Under the pieces are notes generated by a model. The model was not told the DNA's origin. It made no database searches and was given only the letters and a program-made list of their open reading frames with translations. Positions 32,455 through 43,233 of a DNA stretch of 64,000 bases are shown here, in pieces. A program made the position numbers and the translations under genes. Source of the DNA: Agapanthus africanus (Eukaryota; Streptophyta; Magnoliopsida; Asparagales; Amaryllidaceae); NCBI GenBank assembly GCA_030015575.1, contig CM057340.1:749463632-749527631 (forward strand), read 5' to 3'. Numbering within the stretch: position 1 is the first letter of the stretch; every line of letters begins with the position of its first letter.

Positions 32455-32605
32455 TAGTCACGTGTTGACACGCGACCTGGTCGCGTGTGAGCACGCGACC
32501 CCCCCGAATGGACTCCTCTTCTGTGCTCTGTTTTGTGCCGCTGCTTTAACCATCACGTGCCAACACGTGACCATTGGTCACGTGTGAGCACGTGATGCCG
32601 CTTTT
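32455..32605. promoter_or_regulatory. G-box pairs upstream of the predicted promoter of LTR T
   Basis: Units are GTCACGTGTTGACACGCGAC (about 32458), GGTCGCGTGTGAGCACGCGACC (32479-32500), ATCACGTGCCAACACGTGAC and GGTCACGTGTGAGCACGTGA. The 32479 unit has CGCG in place of CACG in both arms, so complementarity is kept although the G-box is lost. The array is shorter than in T' (1912-2335). Confidence 0.72.
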
Positions 32606-32643
32606 TTGAAGTTTTTCCTGATTTTTAATCAGGGAACAATCAC

Positions 32644-32978
32644 AAGATATGATATGATATGCGTAGTAATGAATGCAAGTGCGATATAAATGAAGTCACT
32701 TAGGAAGAATATCAATCATTCTCAAAATCCTCATCAAACTCGTGTCTATCATCGACACTAAAAATCTAGATATCACAGGTATCGTCTAACCGATCGGTCC
32801 TCTCCCGATATCAACTCAGCTGCGGTCGGAATCCTCCGGATATCCGCCGCGCTCCAATATCACCTCTGGTATCGATCATCCTCGTTAGGCTCCCCGTACC
32901 TCTCTACGGTCTTTCTACCCTTCGAAGTCGTACAGAGTCTACCATGTATCCGTAATCGGTTGACCCCTCTCTCGATTT
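32644..32978 (-). mobile_element. LTR D, third piece
   Basis: After removal of T this follows 25262 (tatacatcac then aagatatgatatgatatgcg), which parallels the aaaaagatatgatgctatga stretch at about 44754 in E's LTR and supports chromovirus LTR identity. It is cut by element E at 32979. No gene. Confidence 0.5.
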
Positions 32979-33289
32979 TGTCACGCCCCGCTTCCCAAAA
33001 TATGTAAACATGGCACGTGACAGAACCAACCATGCTACCTTTGGTTAGGGATCATCTCTCCACAGTCACATTACGGCTGTCAATCGGATATCAAGAACAG
33101 TAAAATATATAATCTAGCTAACATATGTCAATCTGCCACAATAAATAAAACCAAGAAATGCATATAGCGGAAACGAATCAAGATCCACTAAATAATAGTA
33201 TCTGAATCACGTCCCAATATAGGCTCACATCAATAGAAATGAAACTGCTGAAATAAATAAACTAAGAGTCTCTAAACTAAATAGCTAGC
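32979..33289 (-). mobile_element. Left (3') LTR of E, first piece
   Basis: It starts TGTCACGCCCCG and is collinear with the right LTR from 51770 to 52080, with scattered differences. It ends at CTAGC (33285-33289), the target site of element H. Confidence 0.92.
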
Positions 33290-34679
33290 TGTTCACACCA
33301 TAATATTGTATTATTATATTCCCCATTCTTATTCTTTTTACAAATAAACAGGTGCTTTTGACGCATGTCTGCTACATATTACAGGTTACAGGTTCTTGGA
33401 TCTAAAACAGTGAAAAAGATAAAAGATAATGCAAAATTGAGACTTTGACCAACAAACAGAGAATCTTGATCAAGCCTACACAGAGATCAGTACAAAACAG
33501 CGCAAGGTTCAGGACTTCATCACGAAGCAACGGTAAAAGTCCGATACAATGTTCACTAGAGATCTGGAGAAGACCTAAAAGCCCAATTGAAAAAAGGACA
33601 TATAGAAACAGGAATCACAAGTCAAAAGAAGCCAGGCCCAGAAGTTGCAGAGCCCAATTCCCTCTTTTGGCCGCGGAACCGCGGCCAAACCAGGCCTCCG
33701 GCGGTTCCGCGGCCGTGTATGGCACGCGTCGGTGGAAAATTTCACGGAAGCTCTGGCGGTGCGTCGACTAGTCTTCCTAGGGGCAATTTTGTAATAACAC
33801 ATGTGCGAGTCATTGTAACCCTAATTTTTCTATCCTCTATAAATAGGAATTCTAAATATTATATTAGCTATGCCTCTTTTTCATAAATAAAATTCAGATT
33901 CATTTGAAGTTGGGAGAGCATCATTCTGTAAGTTCATTTTTATTTCTGCCTTAGTTCTATAATTAAATTCTTGCCCTAGATAAATTATTCTTTTGCCTTA
34001 GTTTAATCTAGTGTAGAATTTCTTAAACTGCAGTAGGTAATTAATCTATTAGATCTAAGAAAAATAAAAATAAAAATGATGTTTTTAATAGATCCCTTAA
34101 TGAGCGAGTAATTTCCTCGCTTGTTAGGGTTAGGAATAGGGAAGAGTTTGAGAGATGAAGATCTCTCATCTCTCTCGTGCCCAATCATTTGCAATAATTA
34201 GAACTTCATGCATGCATGCATGATCCGCTCCCTACGACACCCTACCCACGAGGTAACGGTGAAACCGTAGTATAAAGGATCGGACATGCATGTCTTCCAT
34301 GAAGGTTAGAGCAATTATTAGGAAAGGACGGACAAGGATCTAGAGGAAGAAACATCGTTTCTTCCCAATCATCCTAATCCCCTTTACTAATAATTGCTAT
34401 AACTCCTAAAAAGATTTAATTTAGGGCATTGAAAGAGGTGTGAAATTTAATCTTACCAAACTTTACCTAGACCTAATCCTAGCAAATTTCTTAATTCTTG
34501 TACAACTTAGTTTTTAGATTTAATTAGAAGATCCAACACCGATTGGAATTAGCTCGTAAGAACATTTTGGAAATTAACATCATCCCTGTGGACCGACCCG
34601 TACTCACCGGCTAGCTGCAAAGTGACGCCGTTCTTGATTGCGGTAAATTATTTTTGATCGTAAAAATCCCTCTAAATCA
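33290..34679 (+). mobile_element. 5' LTR of element H
   Basis: A TATA box CTATAAATAG lies at 33837-33846 and a likely polyadenylation signal (aataaa) at about 33885. A GGCCGCGGAACCGCGGCC palindrome lies near 33670-33690, about 160 bases before the TATA box. CATGCATGCATGCATG at 34207-34222 is a run of RY motifs. The end phrase (gaccgacccgtactcaccgg..ttgattgcggtaaa) is shared with other Athila-like LTRs here. Confidence 0.93.
33837..33846 (+). promoter_or_regulatory. TATA box of element H's LTR
   Basis: CTATAAATAG lies about 547 bases into the LTR, is preserved in the 3' LTR (43783-43792) and is followed within about 50 bases by AATAAA, a compact plant LTR promoter layout. G has CTATAAAAAGG at 56639-56649 in the same role. 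Confidence 0.7.
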
Positions 34680-34681
34680 AA

Positions 34682-34699
34682 TGGCGCCGTTGCCGGGGA
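34682..34699 (+). other. Primer-binding site of H (tRNA-Asp type)
   Basis: TGGCGCCGTTGCCGGGGA lies two bases after the LTR end. It is the usual site of Athila/Tat elements, complementary to the 3' end of tRNA-Asp. Confidence 0.93.
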
Positions 34700-35942
34700 T
34701 GGTATAAAAATTTCTTTTTTGCAATTTCGGGTTAATATAAATTTTAAAAAAATCATAAAAATCTAAAAAATAAAAAGTAAAAAAATTTTACCATTTGTTT
34801 TTATTGTTTGAAGGGTTTATCGTTTGAATTTTGCAGGAACAGCGAAGAATCTCGGATCTAGAAAATTTCAGAGATCAAAACAGGAAAAGATAGGTCTGAA
34901 AAGTATAGGATTTTGCCAACAGAGGAGGATGATTTTTCTCAGGATCTGAACAGCACAAATAACCGCGGATCCGCCGCAAAAAGTGCTTTAGACCGCGGAA
35001 GGGCGGCGGTTTCGACGAGTCAGCATGTGAGAAAAAGTCTCGGGAAGTGCACCTTCTTTCCAACCGCGGAAACGCGGTGGTAGGCATGGTTTGACCGTGG
35101 AAGTGCGGCTCTGTGGTGACATCAGCGAGCAAAAATTGCACTGTAATCTACTTTCTCTCTCCTCTGAATCTCCCGATATATCTTTTGTCAAATTTTCTGC
35201 AGGATTTCTTTGCGCTTATAAAATTTCTCCCTTCTCAATAACAAATTTTCTGCAGGATTCTTTGCGCCGCGCTTAAAATAAAAATATATTTTTTTGATTG
35301 CAAATGATTTACTGCTTTGCATATTTTAATCGGACTTTAAAGGGCTTTTGACCAATTCAGATTGGGTGGGGATTTCATCCCACTTCCCAGGACCCCAGAA
35401 ATCACTTAAAGAATTTGCATTGACCACTCTTAATTAAAAAATACTAGACTCAGCCCTAAGAACTTCGAGCTCAATAGGACAGAGGACTAGTTATAGGCAT
35501 CGACCGTTTATCCTAACCTGACTTTGCGGTGTCTAGGCAAGTGTGTCAAGGCAAGTTGTTACTTAATTAGGACCACTACTTGTAGCGGGGAGCCTCCCAC
35601 TTACTTGGCACTTACCTGGCCGCAATTGGCGGTGAAGAGGCAGTTTGAGGTCCTATTTCTAGCCCTTTGGAACAGTTAGGAGCTGTCTAGCTGACCTAGG
35701 TGACCCTAGATCTAGGCCTGATTGTGCATTTGTGGTTGATTGCATTTGTGTCAAAAGTCTCTTTTCAAAAATCTTTTTGCAAAAAAAAAAAATTCACATA
35801 AAAAAGGAAAAATCTTTTCAAAAACATGCAACTTGTCGCTAAAGAAATCCTTGCACTCCACTTACACCACTTTTTCTCATTGACGTTTTCTTACCTCCAC
35901 ATTCTGTCTTTCATTTTTCTGACTAAACTACCCCTTTAGTGT
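34700..35942 (+). other. Leader of element H
   Basis: These 1.24 kb separate the primer-binding site from the gag ATG and hold no recognisable gene. CCGCGG-containing words recur at about 34960-35110 (accgcggatccgccgc, gaccgcggaagggcggcgg, aaccgcggaaacgcggtgg). The stretch at 35340-35780 is similar to 58255-58680 in G, including cggtgtctaggcaagtgtgt, so the leader is conserved between the two elements. Confidence 0.75.
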
Positions 35943-37150
35943 ATGTCACTTTGGACTAGGGACACTAGCGCCCGATTAGTCCGTGTTTCGTTGGTACCGA
36001 CCGACGAACCTTTCGACAACGAAGTCGAAATTCCGTCCACTTTCTTACCTCCACCTTCAAATTCTTCTTCCGAAGGTATGTCGGGATATAATCCTAACAA
36101 CACCTTGCCGACGGGAATGATTCCACCTCCGTTAGGTGCGAATAACCCGAATCTCCCGCCTGTTGAAGCGCCCACACGAGTCACGCTCCAGGATCTCTTC
36201 TACCCTGTCCGCACCTCTTTACCTACCTGTCTTTCACCCCCACCGGTAAATGGGGTCAATTTTGAAATAAAACCCCACTTCATCAATATGCTCATGGATT
36301 GGAATCTGAAGATGCCTATATTTTTATCAATAAATTCCAAAAAGTTTGCGCCATGATGAAAACTACCCAATTAAGTGATGACGCTATAAGGCTAAGGGTC
36401 ATTCCTTTCACCTTATGTGACTTAGCCGAGAAGTGGCTATACAGCATAGCATCACATTCAATTAGAAATTGGGACGAGTTTGTGAAAGCTTTTCTTAAAA
36501 AGTTCTATCCTCATCACAAAACTGCTAGAATCCGTAATGAGATTATACAATTTTCCCAGCTTCCTTCCGAACCATTTTGGAAGTGTTTTGAAAGATTTAA
36601 AGACCTACTCGTTCAATGCCCTCATCATGGGATCGAAAGTTGGCAACTTTGCCAAACATTATACGAGGGATTGAACGCGGCTACGAAGCAGTTGCTAGAA
36701 ACCATTTGTCAAGGTCACTTTCTATCCAAATCTAGTGAGGAAGCGTGGCAGTTTCTTGAGAATCTTAGTGAACAAACAATTCAGTGGGAGAGCACCAAGA
36801 CCACATTATCTTCTTCTAGTGGTCAATCTAGGGCAGGCATACATCACTTAGATATGTCGATTGCTATGAAGGCCGAGATGGCCGCTCTTACGAAAAAGTT
36901 AGAAGCGATTGAGACCAAAATCTCATCGTCTTCTCCTGCCCCTGTTGTTCCTCCACGAACTGTTTGTGCTTGTTGTTCGGATCCATCACATCTTACCGAG
37001 GAGTGTCCTTACAATGCATCTACTCAAGGACATGATCAAGTCAATGCTGCATTTCAGCAACGACAAAGAAACGATTCATACTCTTCGACATACAATCCGG
37101 GTTGGAGGAGTCACCCAAATTTCGCTTGGAACCAAAATCAACAATTCTAA
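35943..37150 (+). pseudogene. H gag: matrix/capsid and zinc knuckle
   Basis: The ATG at 35943 opens MSLWTRDTSARLVRVS, matching G's MLGWTRDYSARLVRVS. Capsid follows from 36240 (NFEIKPHFIN) through DLAEKWLYSI and NWDEFVKAFLKKFYPHHKTA to FWKCFERFKDLLVQCPHHGI. A loss of about ten bases near 36290 shifts the frame (35943-36356 into 36299-37150). The zinc knuckle CACCSDPSHLTEEC (C-X2-C-X4-H-X4-C) lies near 36970-37010. A stop at 37148-37150 interrupts the frame. Gag builds the particle and packages RNA. Confidence 0.88.
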
Positions 37151-38484
37151 GAAAACAACAATTTTCAAAGGCCTCCTCCTCCACAACAACAAGCACCTCC
37201 ACAAACTCAATTTCAGCAACCTTTCCAACAACAACCTTACCCTAATCAAGTGAACAATTTTGTGCCTAACAATTCTTACCCGCCAAACAATTTTGTTCAA
37301 CCTAATAAAGACAAGGTTACTTCGCTCGAAAGAAGTCTAGATGCGTTCCTAAAGCAATCTACACAATCTGCAGTAAGATTAGAGACTTCTATTCAATCTT
37401 TGGAGCAAAACAGTGCCTCACACGATCAAAACATCAAATCTATTGAGGCACAAATTGCACAACTCAATGCAGCATTGAGCGAGCGAGAAAAAGGAAAGCT
37501 CCCATCTCAACCACTGCCAAATCCCGGTCATGCACATGTTGCATATCAACAGCAAAATCATAACGTAAATTCTGTGACCATGTTGAGATCCGGAAAAGTG
37601 TTGCAAAATAATGTGGGTATTAACAATGACACCCCTGCCGGTGGTCCTTCTTCATCTTCTTCACCTTCATCTTCTTCTTCTTCGTTAGGGCTTATTCTTC
37701 ATCCTTCACACGGCTCTACCTCTTCTAACCCGAATGGACCCACTTCTCACAACACGAACACATCTACACGGGGATCCATTCCAACTCCACAATCTGATCC
37801 GCAAAAATTGGACTCAACAACTTTTCAAAATGTACCTTTTCCAAACCGGTTGAGATCCAATAAACCAACTCCACAAATGGAGAAGATTGTCGAGTTGTTC
37901 AAACAGGTTAGCATAAATATCTCTCTTTTGGATGCAATCCAACAAGTTCCTTCATATGCAAAAATCTTAAAGGACTTATGCACCAAAAAGAGGAAGTCAC
38001 AAGTACCAAAGAAAGTTTTAGTGGCTAGTGCTGTTAGCGATGCTCTTGTCCAATCTTTGCCCCAAAAGCACAAGGCCCCGGTTGTCCTACTATTTCGATA
38101 ACAATTGGGGACAAGAACATCAATAGAGCACTATTAGATCTTGGTGCTAGTGTAAATTTGTTACCTTATTCTGTGTACGAGCAATTAGGCGTTGGAGAGC
38201 TTAAGCCCACTCATTGTACTCTCCAAATAGCCGACCGATCAATCACCGATCCTAGGGGAGAGTTGGAGGATGTGTTAGTTAGAGTTGGGGAATTCATTTT
38301 CCCCGTAGACTTTATTGTTATGGATACACAACCTGTCGCTAACCCCCGGAGTCAAATTCCGGTGATACTTGGTCGACCATTCCTTGCGACCTCTAACGCG
38401 GTGATCAACTGTCGTAATGGTTCAATGAATCTATCTTTTGGCAATATGACAATTGAACTCAATATTTTTAAGTTGGGGAATTAG
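37151..38484 (+). pseudogene. H gag tail and aspartic protease
   Basis: The frame continues from 36299 through a Gln/Asn/Pro-rich linker (ORF 37250-38101), with IEAQIAQLNAALSEREKGK and INISLLDAIQQVPSYAKILK, both shared with G. A one-base loss near 38080 shifts the frame into the protease (to 38484). Its active site reads LLDLGASVNLLP with the Asp at 38137-38139 kept. NPRSQIPVILGRPFLATSNA is the C-terminal flap region with the ILGRPF signature. Protease cuts the polyprotein. The frame stops at 38482, where G reads on. Confidence 0.88.
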
Positions 38485-39730
38485 CCTTCCGAGCCTAATG
38501 CTAGCGTACTTGATGTTTGCTCGATCAATGAGATCGCGGAGGAGGACTGTGAGTTCGAAAATTTTATGTTTGATCACAGCAATGTTGACGCCACTAGTGC
38601 GTTCCTCCTAGAATCCGACACAGCTTTCACGGCGGACAACGATTATGAGTGTTTCACATTTGTAGACGATTTTGAAGACTCACCACCCGAGCTTGAGTTT
38701 TTTGCTTTTTCGGATGAGTTAGTTGAACCATCCGACTCGGTTGCGTACACTCGATTTGAACCTTTGATGGAATCCTTCGAGTTTGAAACAGTTACTCCAT
38801 TGTTACCATCTATTGTTTCACCTCCTAAACTCGAACTAAAGCTTTTGCCGTCGCACCTAAAATATGCTTATCTAGGTGAGAATGAGACCTTACCCGTTAT
38901 CATATCGGCCTCTCTAGCTCTTGAGCAAGAGAAGGCCCTTTTAATGGTCTTGTAAAATAATCGGCAAGCTTTTGGCTGGTCTATGGCGGACATCAAGGGG
39001 ATTAGTCCCGTCATAGTCGAAAATCATATACACTTGATGGATGATGCCAAGACGGTAAGGGATCCACAAAGACGCCTCAATCCCATAATGAAAGAGGCTG
39101 TTAAGAAGGAGATTGTTAAATGTCTTGATAGTGGTATCATTTACCCTATCTCGGATAGCCAATGGGATAGCCCCATTCATGTTGTGCCAAAGAAATCGGG
39201 CATCACGGTCATTACCAATGAGGCAAATGAGTTAATTCCTACTCGCACCCAAACTGGGTGGCGAGTTTGCATCGACGATAGAAAACTCAATGCCGCGACA
39301 AGGAAAGATCACTTTTCTTTACCTTTCATTGACCAAATGCTAGAAAGATTGGCTGGGCATGAGTTCTACTGCTTTTTAGATGGCTATTCCGGCTATAACC
39401 AAGTCCCTATAGCCAAAGAGGATCAAGACAAGACCATATTTACTTGTCTTTTTGGCACTTTTGCTTATCGTCTTTGGGTTATGCAATGCACCCGCTACAT
39501 TTCAGCGGTGTATGATGGGGATCTTTTCAGACATGGTTGAAAAGTTTTTAGAGATCTTTATGGATGATTTCTCCATTTTTGGTGACTCCTTCGATGAGTG
39601 TTTACTACATCTTGACACGGTTCTTACCCGCTGTAGGGAACCTAACTTTAAATTGAGAGAAGTGCCACTTTATGGTACGAGAAGGCATTGTCTTAGGACA
39701 TGTCATCTCGCAAAACGGCATAGAGGTTGA
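38485..39730 (+). pseudogene. H linker and reverse transcriptase
   Basis: An acidic linker (38566-38955) is followed by RT from about 38983: HLMDDAKTVRDPQRRLNP, GIIYPISDSQWDSPIHVVPK, GWRVCIDDRKLNAATRKDHF, FYCFLDGYSGYNQVPIAKED. A stop at 38953 and frameshifts near 39470 and 39640 break it. The catalytic motif IFMDDFSIFG (39558 region) is intact. RT copies RNA to cDNA. Homology to G is collinear throughout. Confidence 0.9.
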
Positions 39731-40400
39731 TAGAGCCAAAATTGAAGTCATTTCTAATCTTCCTCCTCCTAAATGCGTCAAAGACATCCGAGCTTTCCTT
39801 GGCCATGCCGGTTTTTATAGACGGTTCATCAAGTATTTTAGCAAGATTGCTAGACCTTTGACTCTCTTATTGGCCAAGAACACAACATTTGATTTTGACT
39901 CAACTTGCATGGAAGCGTTCGAGTCATTGAAACACTCTCTCATTTCTTCGCCCATTCTTTCATCTCCAGACTGGACGCACCCCTTCGAAATCATGTGCGA
40001 CGCATCAGATTTTGCCATAGGTGCTGTTCTTGGACATCACATTAATAAAATGCCGCACGTGATTTATTACGCTAGCCGAACACTAAATAAGGCCCAACTA
40101 AACAACACAACAATGTAAAAAGAGTTTTTAGCAGTTGTGTTTGCACTTGAAAAGTTCCGGCCTTATTTAATCGGTTCTCCAGTTATTGTATATACAGACC
40201 ATTCAGCTCTTCGCCACCTTTTTGCGAAGAAGGATGCTAAATCAAGGCTGATACGTTGGATCCTCTTGCTACAAGAGTTTGACCTTGTCATAAGGGACAA
40301 AAGAGGATGTGAAAACGTAGTGGCCGATCACCTTTCACGACTTCCTTCTTCGCCTACACTTGAACTTCCAATCAAAGATGTTTTTCCCGATGAGCAACTC
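39731..40400 (+). pseudogene. H RNase H domain
   Basis: It includes the end of the RT connection (LGHAGFYRRFIKYFSKIARP) and then RNase H: IMCDASDFAIGAVLGHH with its first Asp, a stop at 40116-40118 in the place of the G sequence [29 protein letters not shown], and the end [12 protein letters not shown]. The stop removes part of the catalytic Glu segment. RNase H degrades the RNA template strand. Confidence 0.88.
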
Positions 40401-41712
40401 TTAACCGTTTCTTGCGAATCATGGTTCGCCGATATTGTAAACTACTTAGCCACCGGCTTGATCCCTAAAGATTGGTCGAAACAGGATAAACTTCGATTCT
40501 TGTCCCAAGCAAAGCATTTTTACTGGGATGAACCTTATCTTTTTAAATACTGTTCCGTCCAAATCATTCGTCGGTGTGTACCGGAAAACGAGTTTAAGAG
40601 TGTGCTGTCTTTTTGCCACGATCAAGCATGTGGCGGGCACTTTGGCCCAAAGAAGACAGCTGAGAAAATCTTGCAGTGTGGTTTCTATTGGTCACGACTC
40701 TTTAAGGATGCATATGAATACTGCAAGACTTGCTCCCGGTACTAACACTTGGGCCGGATATCGCGGAGAAATGAAATACCGCTCCAACCAATTTTGGTTG
40801 TGGATATTTTTGATGTTTGGGGAATAGACTTCATGGGACCATTTCCCAATTCTTTTGGGAATAATTATATTCTTTTGGCTGTTGACTACGTTTCAAAGTG
40901 GGTCGAGGCTGTGCCTAGCCGAACGAATGACAATAAGGTTATCGTTCGATTTCTTAAAGAATACATCTTTTCTCCATTTTGGGCACCCTCGAGCGATTAT
41001 AAGTGATAATGGTTCTCACTTTTGCAATAGGACCTTTGAGTCCTTAATGCACAAATATTCTATTACCCACAAGCTGTCAACGCCATACCATCCCTAAACA
41101 TGTGGGCAAGCCGAGGTTTCAAATCGGAAAATCAAGCAAATCTTGGAGAAAACGGTTTCTAAAAACCGTAAAGATTGGTCACTCAAACTGATCGATGCTC
41201 TATGGGATTTCCGTACTGCATACAAGACCGATCTTGGTATGTCTCCATACCGGCTTGTTTACGGGAAGGCTTGCCACCTCCCAGTAGAGATTGAGCATAA
41301 GGCATTTTGGGCTATCAAAGAATTGAATGTATCATTAGGAGATGCGGGCAGCAATCGAAAGCTGCAATTAAATGAACTAGAAGAGCTGCGGGATGAGGCT
41401 TATGATAATGCCGTAATTTTTAAAAACCGAACCAAGGTGTTCCATGATAAACACCTTCTGCGAAAAACTTTTAAACCTGGTCAACAGGTTTTACTTTATG
41501 ATACTCGGTTACATTATCACTCCGGCAAGCTCCGTTCTAGGTGGAAAGGACCATTTGTAGTTCACACCGTTTATCCGCACGATACAGTCGATCTTGAAAA
41601 TTCAGAGGACGGTACTTTATTCAAAGTAAATGGACATCGATTGAAACCGTTCCTCACAGCGGACCATTCGGAGGAGCTCCTGTTTTTGCAGGAGCCGATT
41701 TACATCGATTGA
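40401..41712 (+). pseudogene. H integrase
   Basis: The zinc domain is around 40600-40740 ([20 protein letters not shown] ... CKTC), with a stop at 40743-40745 where G reads Gln. The catalytic core starts with [20 protein letters not shown] (first Asp), shifts frame near 40980, then has [12 protein letters not shown] (second Asp), a stop at 41095-41097, and [12 protein letters not shown] (Glu). The C-terminal region runs to 41712 ([11 protein letters not shown]). All three catalytic acids survive although the frame is broken. Integrase joins cDNA to the genome. Confidence 0.9.
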
Positions 41713-43233
41713 TTTTCCTCCACTTTCACCCCCGAATTTCCAATCAATTTTTCCAAAACTTTATTTCAAATAAGTTTGGGGGTGTGTATCATTTGTAAAT
41801 ATGTTAATAAGCAGGAAATTGCCGACATTATCGACCCACTTGGTGCAGCATGATAGTGAGGACATTGTCCAGTTTAAGTTTGGGGGTATGCTCGGTAAGT
41901 TTTCTTCCTTCGCATTCATATGTATATTTCTGCATTGCATCTTTATATGAAAATCATAAAAATTTGAAGAATTTGAAAAATGAAAAAAAAATAGAAAAAG
42001 AAAAACCCATAAAAATTGAAAATTTCAAAAATTTCAAAAATTAATGTATTCAATTTTGGCCTAAGTGATTTGAGCTTGACAAATAGGTTAACTGGCTAGG
42101 AACAACTAAATCTAGTCTTAGTAAATTAAAAACCCTAAAAATAACCTTTCTTAAAGTTTAACGGTAGAAAGTATATGTCTTTGCAGTTTATTTAGAAATA
42201 GGCAAATTTTGGGTTCACTTCTTGGGCTAAGTCGAAATAAAGGAAAAGTATTGATTTTTATTAGAGTATAAGTTTGAAAAATAATTCCTAGCTTAAGTAT
42301 AGATTCTGAAAATGTATACCCTACAAATTGCATAATCATGCAACTTGAAACTTGGAATAGTAGAGGAGACCTTGAAATGCTCTTGTCTAAAGTCCTTAGT
42401 ATGATGGGAAAAAAAAATTCAAGTGTGAATAAAGAATAAAAAAAATGAAGACTGGTTTTTGTGATTACTTAAGAAAAAATATTTAGCGAGGGTGCTTCAT
42501 CACCTAGTGCCTTAGACCAACTGGTTTGAGAGTCACTGCTAAAAAGCCTTGGGTGTTGCAAGACTAGAAAGTACGCTTTAAAGTGCAAACGCATCTTGTA
42601 ATCGGTCGTTGGTACCTCAAGAAGTATTAACGGTCGCATGAAGGATGTGTAAAAAAAAAATTCAATTTAAAATTCACTAACTAATAAGTACTTTGGACAA
42701 CGGACAAGAGTACGATTGCTTGATTTGAATTTCCAAGTGTAGGGGTGATATATACACACACACGTAGGGGTATGTGATTGGGATTTAGATAAGAGAGAGG
42801 AATGAAGAATAGAACTTGTATCTTTAGTAGAGTTGATAAAAATTCCTAAGTGGAGATAGAACCCTAGAAGGAAAACTTAAGAGATGCCGAAAGCTAAGTA
42901 GGTCTGCAGAACATATATAATCTTAAGTTAGATGATAGGGAAGTGTGAAGAATATGGGTGGATAATTTACGAGTCGACGATAATAGAATTCCTTGTTAGA
43001 AAACCTAATTGAAGAATTAAAGTCAGTGGGCCTAATTGATAGGATTTTGTGGGTAGTATCCGCTGAAAACCCTCAGGAGACAACACTCCTCCTACTAGGG
43101 ACACCTAGAGGTTTAACGGCTTGTTGCACGTGCTCAGTGCAATCGCGATTCCCTGCGAAGTGCGGTTAGGTTTTTTGTCAAGAATAAAACTAAGTTTGCT
43201 CGAGGACGAGCAAAAGATAAGTTTGGGGGTATT
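41713..43233 (+). other. H 3' non-coding region with three polypurine-like tracts
   Basis: These 1.5 kb have no gene and no env-like frame. AAGTTTGGGGGTNT occurs three times: 41772-41785, 41876-41889 and 43219-43232. The last directly precedes the 3' LTR and is the working polypurine tract position. TTTGCTCG-AGGA-CGAGCAAA at 43195-43214 is a perfect eight-base stem just before it. An A-rich, repeat-like stretch lies at 41950-42045. Confidence 0.8.

Larger units (their letters stand above)
25263..32638 (-). mobile_element. Element T: gag-only Tat-lineage Ty3/gypsy element with palindrome-built LTR
   Basis: Both ends are TG/CA (TGTTCCCC at 25263, GGGAACA at 32638), flanked by ATCAC at 25258-25262 and 32639-32643. 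The 5' LTR (29659-32638, minus orientation) is about 2.98 kb; the 3' LTR keeps only 503 bases (25263-25765). Between them is a gag pseudogene on the minus strand and no protease, RT or integrase. It fits the TR-GAG type (terminal repeats plus GAG). But the deletion that removed most of the 3' LTR also reaches the internal region, so loss of a pol cannot be excluded. Confidence 0.88.
29659..32638 (-). mobile_element. 5' LTR of element T, palindrome-rich
   Basis: From 32638 downward on the minus strand the LTR carries: a terminal palindrome (TTCCTGATTTTTAATCAGGGAA, about 32615-32636); G-box pairs (32455-32605); a TATA palindrome (32127-32142); AATTAAATT and telobox hairpins (31480-31900); more G-box pairs (31136-31430); GTGTT hairpins (30884-31130); GGAC/GTCC 48-base repeats (30215-30500); and 504 bases shared with the 3' LTR remnant. 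Most of these lie downstream of the TATA box, in the expected transcript leader. No open frame here is convincing. Confidence 0.85.

Noticed and set aside
41713..43233. Env-like gene between H integrase and 3' LTR
   Set aside because: Some Athila elements carry one, but the longest frames here are about 60 codons with no signal or membrane segments of that kind.
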